From contig JAAHIA010000177.1 of assembly GCA_010671975.1 (NCBI GenBank), positions 1 to 9,336 of the forward strand: DNA of 9,336 nucleotides. The letters are read 5' to 3'. This DNA comes from Leptolyngbya sp. SIO4C1. GTDB taxonomy: Bacteria > Cyanobacteriota > Cyanobacteriia > Phormidesmidales > Phormidesmidaceae. The position numbers were made by a program, and so were the translations under genes. The first letter of the stretch is position 1, and every line of letters begins with the position of its first letter. The notes beneath the pieces were generated by a model, which worked only from the letters and a program-made list of their open reading frames with translations, did no database searches and was not told the origin of the DNA. Shown one piece after another: positions 5,648 through 9,336 of the stretch.

Positions 5648-6295
5648 GTGCAGCGCTTATGCAGCCTTATGTGGATTTTTCAGCTAGCCTCGGGAGCTTT
5701 TGCCGATAGCCTACCGCAGCCGATCAGGCAGATTGCTCAAATTATTGGCGGCATTTTAGCCGTACTTTGGGGATTAGAGCTGCTAGATTCGATTTTGCTG
5801 GGCGGCGCGCTCAATCGCTTTGGCATTCGACCGCGTCGTCCCACAGGGCTAGTGGGCATTCTGCTAGCGCCGCTGCTGCATGGCAATCTGGCGCATTTAG
5901 CGGCCAACACGGGACCGCTCGTCATCCTCAGCGGCCTGATTTTGCTGGGCGGGGTGACTAATTTTGTGATTGTGACGGCGGTGGCTTGGCTAGTGAGCGG
6001 GGCCGGCGTGTGGCTGACCGGCGGTTCGCGCACCAATCATCTGGGGGCGAGCGGCGTGGTGTTTGGCTATTTTGGCTTTTTGCTGCTGCGTGGCTATTTT
6101 GAGCAAAGCCCAGCCGCGATCGCGCTGGCCGTTCTTACCGTTGTCCTCTACGGCGGCCTGATCTGGGGTATCCTACCTATCCAGCGCGGTAAATCCTGGC
6201 AGAGTCATCTCTATGGGCTTGCGGCGGGCGGCCTGGCGGCTCGATATTTGCCGCTGCTACAGCAGCAGTTTAGCCAGTGGCTATCGCAGTCGTGA
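5648..6295 (+). CDS. Rhomboid-family intramembrane serine protease
   Basis: The product has up to 215 residues and six or seven hydrophobic segments. It carries the rhomboid hallmarks: HGNLAHLAANTG (His78, His83, Asn87) in the early membrane segment, GASGVVFGY with the catalytic Ser135, and SHLYGLAAGGLAARY with the catalytic His187. Rhomboids cleave single-span membrane proteins within or near the membrane; bacterial substrates are mostly unknown. RPRRPTGLVGILLAPLLHG is the usual loop before the second segment in the short cyanobacterial type. The start is uncertain: GTG at 5648 has only a poor AGG next to it, and ATG at 5669 (208 residues) has no clear ribosome-binding site either; no other in-frame start lies between the upstream stop at 5615-5617 and 5648. 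It may depend on transcription from the pentapeptide gene. It converges on the response-regulator gene 13 bases away. Confidence 0.9.
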   Translation: MQRLCSLMWIFQLASGAFADSLPQPIRQIAQIIGGILAVLWGLELLDSILLGGALNRFGIRPRRPTGLVGILLAPLLHGNLAHLAANTGPLVILSGLILLGGVTNFVIVTAVAWLVSGAGVWLTGGSRTNHLGASGVVFGYFGFLLLRGYFEQSPAAIALAVLTVVLYGGLIWGILPIQRGKSWQSHLYGLAAGGLAARYLPLLQQQFSQWLSQS

Positions 6296-6308
6296 GCAGG
6301 ATTGCCGG

Positions 6309-6698
6309 CTAGCTGAGCTCAATCGACCAGTTCAGAATATCGGCAATTTGGTTGGCTAGCTGCAGCGGGTCAAAGGGCTTGGCAATCGTCGCCTGAATGC
6401 CCAAATCCTGATAGCGTCGCCGATCGGCCGCTTGCACCTTGGCCGTTAGCAAGATCACCGGAATCGCCTGCGTACTCGGATTGCTGTGCAGCGCCTTGAA
6501 CGTCGTAATGCCGTCCATATCGGGCATCATTACATCCAGCAGGATGGCATCTGGCTGCCTGTCGGCTGCGATCGCAATGCCCGAAGCGCCCGAGTCGGCG
6601 GTAATCACTTCCCAGCCTGCGGTGGTTTCTAAACTAATCTGAGCAACTTCTTGAATGTAGGGTTCATTGTCTACAATCAAAATTCGCTTCGCAGACAT
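6309..6698 (-). CDS. Single-domain response regulator (REC only)
   Basis: The 129-residue protein is a bare receiver domain with no output domain. Asp55 in ILLDVMMPDMDG is the phosphate acceptor, Thr85 in LLTAK and Lys107 in AKPFDP are the conserved switch residues, and Asp10 is in the acidic pocket. The second acidic position is Asn11 (VDNEP rather than VDDEP), which could alter magnesium binding. It would act as a phosphorelay shuttle or by protein contact rather than by binding DNA. The gene lies 53 bases downstream of the histidine kinase on the same strand, so the kinase is the likely partner. AGGAG at 6708-6712 (minus strand) sits 9 bases before the ATG and supports this start. Confidence 0.93.
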   Translation of the reverse strand: MSAKRILIVDNEPYIQEVAQISLETTAGWEVITADSGASGIAIAADRQPDAILLDVMMPDMDGITTFKALHSNPSTQAIPVILLTAKVQAADRRRYQDLGIQATIAKPFDPLQLANQIADILNWSIELS

Positions 6699-6751
6699 TC
6701 GTAGCGTCTCCTGCAGTGGGGGTAGAAAAAAGAGCGATAGCGCACAAGCGG

Positions 6752-9336
6752 CTAGGGCATATACTGCGGTAAAGCAAAATAAAAGGTACTGCCTTTGCCC
6801 AGCCGGCTATTGACCCAGATATATCCAGCATGTTGCTGAATAATATTGCGACAAATGGAGAGGCCGAGTCCAGTCCCTTCATAGATGCGCGCGTCCGAAG
6901 AGTCCGCTTGCTGAAACCGCTCGAAAATAGTGTCTAGCTTTTCATTGGGAATGCCGCGACCGTAGTCATGCACACCGACGCGCACGTAGGGCGTATCGCT
7001 GATCGGCATCGTATTGTCGGCCGGTAGCTGGTCGGCGGTCACCAGATCGGCAGTAATCCAGACGGGACTGTGCGGCTCAGAAAACTTGATCGCGTTGCTC
7101 AGCAGGTTGGTCAGCGTTTGTAAAAGCCGGTCGGGATCAACCCAAATCTGAGCCGCACTGGTCGAGGCGCTGAGGGCAATGTCGGCTTTATCGGCTAGGG
7201 GCTGCATTGTATTGATGGCCTGCTGAATCAAGTCGGCCACATCGCAGACGACCTTGACCATTTTTAGCTTTCCAGCTTCGATGCGCTCAACGTCAAGCAC
7301 GTCGTTGATCAGGCGAACCAGGCGCTCGGTGCTGTCTGCTGCAATGCTGATGAGGCGCTGACGCTTCTCTGGCTGAGCGCTCAGCACCCCGCTTGCTAGC
7401 ATCCGCAGCGAACCGTGAATCGAGGTAAGCGGCGTGCGCAGCTCGTGGCTCACCACAGAAATAAACTCGTCTTTCATCTGCTCAATCTGCTGCCGCTGGC
7501 TGATGTCCTTGAAGGTGATGACTGCGCCTACAATCTCGTCATGCTCGCGCAGCGGCGTGCTCATATACTCCGCTGGAAAGGTGCTCTCATCCTGACGGCA
7601 AAAGCGAGCGTGGATGGCTTGATGGACGCTGCCCTGCTGCAGCGAGGCATAGATTGGCGACAGACAAGAGGCGGCTGTGGGCTCGGCTGAGTCAGCTTCG
7701 AGAATAATCAGATCGATGGGGCGACCCACGAGCGCATCGACGCTGTAGCCCAGCAGCTGCGAGGCGGCCTGATTGGCAAACATAATTTCGGCCTTGAGGT
7801 TGAGGCCGCACAGCCCTTCGCCCATCGAGTTGAGAATCAGCTCATTTTGTCGGCTCAGCCGCTCTAGCTCGGCTTTGGCCTGTTTGCGGGTGGTGATGTC
7901 TCTAAGAATGACGGTAAAGATAGTTTCGCCAGCGTGCTCTAGCTTAGAAATAGAGGCCTCCGCCGGAAATTCGCTGCCATCTTTGCGACGACAGACAATA
8001 TCGCGACGGGCACCCACCTGACGGATGGCTTCGTGGACGTCACCAAAGTATTGGACATGCTGCTGGTCGACCAGACTACAGCGCTGCGGTATGAGCAAAC
8101 CCAGCGACTGTCCTAAAATTTCTGCTGTGCTATAGCCAAAGATGCGTTCGGCCCCCTGATTAAACAGGGTAACTCGCTGCTGCTGATCGATAGTGATGAT
8201 GGCATCGTCGGCAATGTCGAGGATGCTGGCAAACCGCTTTTGAGAGATGCGCAGCGCCGCTTCGGCCTGCTGCCGCTCAGTGAGCTCTTTTTGCAGCTGA
8301 GCATTGAGCTGCCTCAGGTCGGCGGTGCGGCTAGCAACTCGCTGTTCTAGCTCATCTTTGGCAACCTGCAGCACCTGCTCTACCTGTTCTCTCTGGGCCA
8401 GCTCACCCTGCAGCCGATCGTATAGCTCCGATTGCTGAATTGCGATCGCCAGCTGCGTCGCCAGCTGACTCAGAAACTGAATCTCAAACGGCAGCCAGTC
8501 GCGCGCGTGCGAGCATTGATGCACGATCAGCAGCCCCCAAAGCTCCTCGCCCTGCAAGATAGGCGTAATCAGCGCTGCTTTTGCCTGAAAGTGAATGAGC
8601 AGGCTCAGTGGACAGTTCGCCGTGTGCACGATGTCGCGAATCGCCGAGGTCTGCCCCTGCTGATACTGCGGCAAGAACGTCTGCTGCAGGTCGGGATCGC
8701 GGATCTGCAGGCCCTGCGTCTGCGACCAGGCATCAGAGGCCAGCGATTCTACCAGCACAACCCCTACCCAGTTGCGCTTGAAGCGTAAAATCAGCGTGCG
8801 ATCGGCCTGCAGCAGCTGTCGCACTTCGCTCACCGCCGTCTTGAGCGTCTCAGGCAGGCTGACGGCATTATAAATGCGGCGCGCAATCGTACCCAGCAGT
8901 TTTTCATAGGCGACCTGCTGTCGCAGCAGCGCCTCAGACTGCTTTTTAGCAGTAATATCAACGCCAATACTGACAATATATTCAACCTGTCGGTGGGCAT
9001 CCAGCAGGGGCGTATTCGACCAGACAATTAGTCGGCGCTCGCCGGTGCGGGTCAGCCAAGAGTTCTCAGCCGCAACCGGTCGCTCTCCCTGCTTTAGCCG
9101 CTGAAAAATCTGCTGCACGGCCGCTCGCTCGGTCGGGGGCACCAAAAGCTCCCAGACGGTATGCCCCTGTACTTCGCTGAGACAGTAGCCGCTCAGCTGC
9201 TCGCAGGCTTGATTGTAAGCAAGAATTTGACCCTCAGCATTCAAAACGACAACTAGGCTGCTAATGCTGTCCAATACGGTCTCAATGAAGTTAGGAGCCC
9301 AGCGCGGATGAAAGTCTTGGGTCGTCGAGTTTAAGA
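6752..9336 (-). CDS. PAS-GAF-PAS-PAS sensor histidine kinase, N-terminus beyond the window
   Basis: The frame is open to the right edge, reading LNSTTQDFHPRWAPNFIETV before LDSISSLVVV, so the gene begins outside the window; TTG at 9272-9274 lies inside the first PAS domain and is not a credible start. Counting from that TTG, the order is PAS (to about 108), GAF (about 135-285), a coiled-coil signalling helix (about 286-345), PAS (about 345-465), PAS (about 475-597), HisKA with phospho-accepting His610 in VVSHELRTPLTSIHGS, and HATPase_c with N box LTNLLSNAIKFS, G1 DYGRGIP, F box FERFQQ and G2 GTGLGLSI. No transmembrane segment is seen, so the visible part is cytoplasmic. The GAF resembles phytochrome/cyanobacteriochrome GAFs (QLLQADRTLILRF, ILQGEELWGLLIVHQCS) and keeps a Cys (221) near the bilin-attachment position. 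It phosphorylates itself on His and probably passes the phosphate to the response regulator encoded directly downstream. The stimulus is unknown; light, redox or small ligands are all possible. Confidence 0.95.
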   Translation of the reverse strand, partial: LNSTTQDFHPRWAPNFIETVLDSISSLVVVLNAEGQILAYNQACEQLSGYCLSEVQGHTVWELLVPPTERAAVQQIFQRLKQGERPVAAENSWLTRTGERRLIVWSNTPLLDAHRQVEYIVSIGVDITAKKQSEALLRQQVAYEKLLGTIARRIYNAVSLPETLKTAVSEVRQLLQADRTLILRFKRNWVGVVLVESLASDAWSQTQGLQIRDPDLQQTFLPQYQQGQTSAIRDIVHTANCPLSLLIHFQAKAALITPILQGEELWGLLIVHQCSHARDWLPFEIQFLSQLATQLAIAIQQSELYDRLQGELAQREQVEQVLQVAKDELEQRVASRTADLRQLNAQLQKELTERQQAEAALRISQKRFASILDIADDAIITIDQQQRVTLFNQGAERIFGYSTAEILGQSLGLLIPQRCSLVDQQHVQYFGDVHEAIRQVGARRDIVCRRKDGSEFPAEASISKLEHAGETIFTVILRDITTRKQAKAELERLSRQNELILNSMGEGLCGLNLKAEIMFANQAASQLLGYSVDALVGRPIDLIILEADSAEPTAASCLSPIYASLQQGSVHQAIHARFCRQDESTFPAEYMSTPLREHDEIVGAVITFKDISQRQQIEQMKDEFISVVSHELRTPLTSIHGSLRMLASGVLSAQPEKRQRLISIAADSTERLVRLINDVLDVERIEAGKLKMVKVVCDVADLIQQAINTMQPLADKADIALSASTSAAQIWVDPDRLLQTLTNLLSNAIKFSEPHSPVWITADLVTADQLPADNTMPISDTPYVRVGVHDYGRGIPNEKLDTIFERFQQADSSDARIYEGTGLGLSICRNIIQQHAGYIWVNSRLGKGSTFYFALPQYMP

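Larger units (their letters stand above)
192..8449. repeat. Nine dispersed HIP1 octamers (GCGATCGC)
   Basis: GCGATCGC is found at 192, 519, 995, 2412, 4345, 5007, 6116, 6568 and 8442 (left ends). Chance would give well under one in 9.3 kb. Over-representation of this palindrome is a hallmark of many cyanobacterial genomes. All copies fall inside genes and none lies in bases 1-130. Confidence 0.9.

Noticed and set aside
8432..8788. Plus-strand 118-codon frame
   Set aside because: It is antisense to the well-conserved GAF domain of the kinase and has no recognisable protein features.

Overview
The window looks like a piece of a cyanobacterial chromosome, probably from a metagenomic or draft assembly. 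The octamer GCGATCGC (HIP1) occurs nine times between 192 and 8449, far more than chance. The gene content fits too: a DEAD-box RNA helicase of the CrhR/CsdA type, a lumen- or periplasm-directed pentapeptide-repeat protein, a multi-PAS/GAF histidine kinase with a phytochrome-related GAF, and a PEP-CTERM-tagged exported enzyme. I cannot name a genus.

Layout. Bases 1 to about 130 are about 74% G+C and read on the minus strand as a high-GC3 coding fragment unlike the rest, so this end is probably a chimeric join. From about 131 to 1363 (+) lies the 5'-truncated gene of an exported alpha/beta hydrolase fused to an L-type-lectin-like beta-sandwich and ending in a PEP-CTERM sorting signal. A 486-base non-coding stretch (1364-1849) with short repeats follows. 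Next is a small, very acidic, repeat-bearing putative lipoprotein (1850-2149, +), which converges on a DEAD-box RNA helicase gene (2156-3850, -). Upstream of the helicase on the same strand is cysH, PAPS reductase (4017-4787, -). A 120-base region (4857-4976) separates cysH from the divergent pentapeptide-repeat gene (4977-5600, +), which is followed after 47 bases by a rhomboid-family membrane protease gene (5648-6295, +). The last part is a minus-strand two-component pair: a PAS-GAF-PAS-PAS histidine kinase (6752 to the window end, N-terminus cut off) and, 53 bases downstream, a single-domain response regulator (6309-6698).

Functional links. The kinase and response regulator are the only pair that clearly works together, as a phosphorelay. 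The pentapeptide and rhomboid genes may be co-transcribed. The helicase and cysH share a strand but have no obvious common pathway. The items most worth a second look are the hydrolase-lectin-PEP-CTERM architecture, the cysteine kept at the bilin-attachment position of the kinase GAF domain, an 8-bp-stem hairpin in the helicase leader, and the likely chimeric left end.
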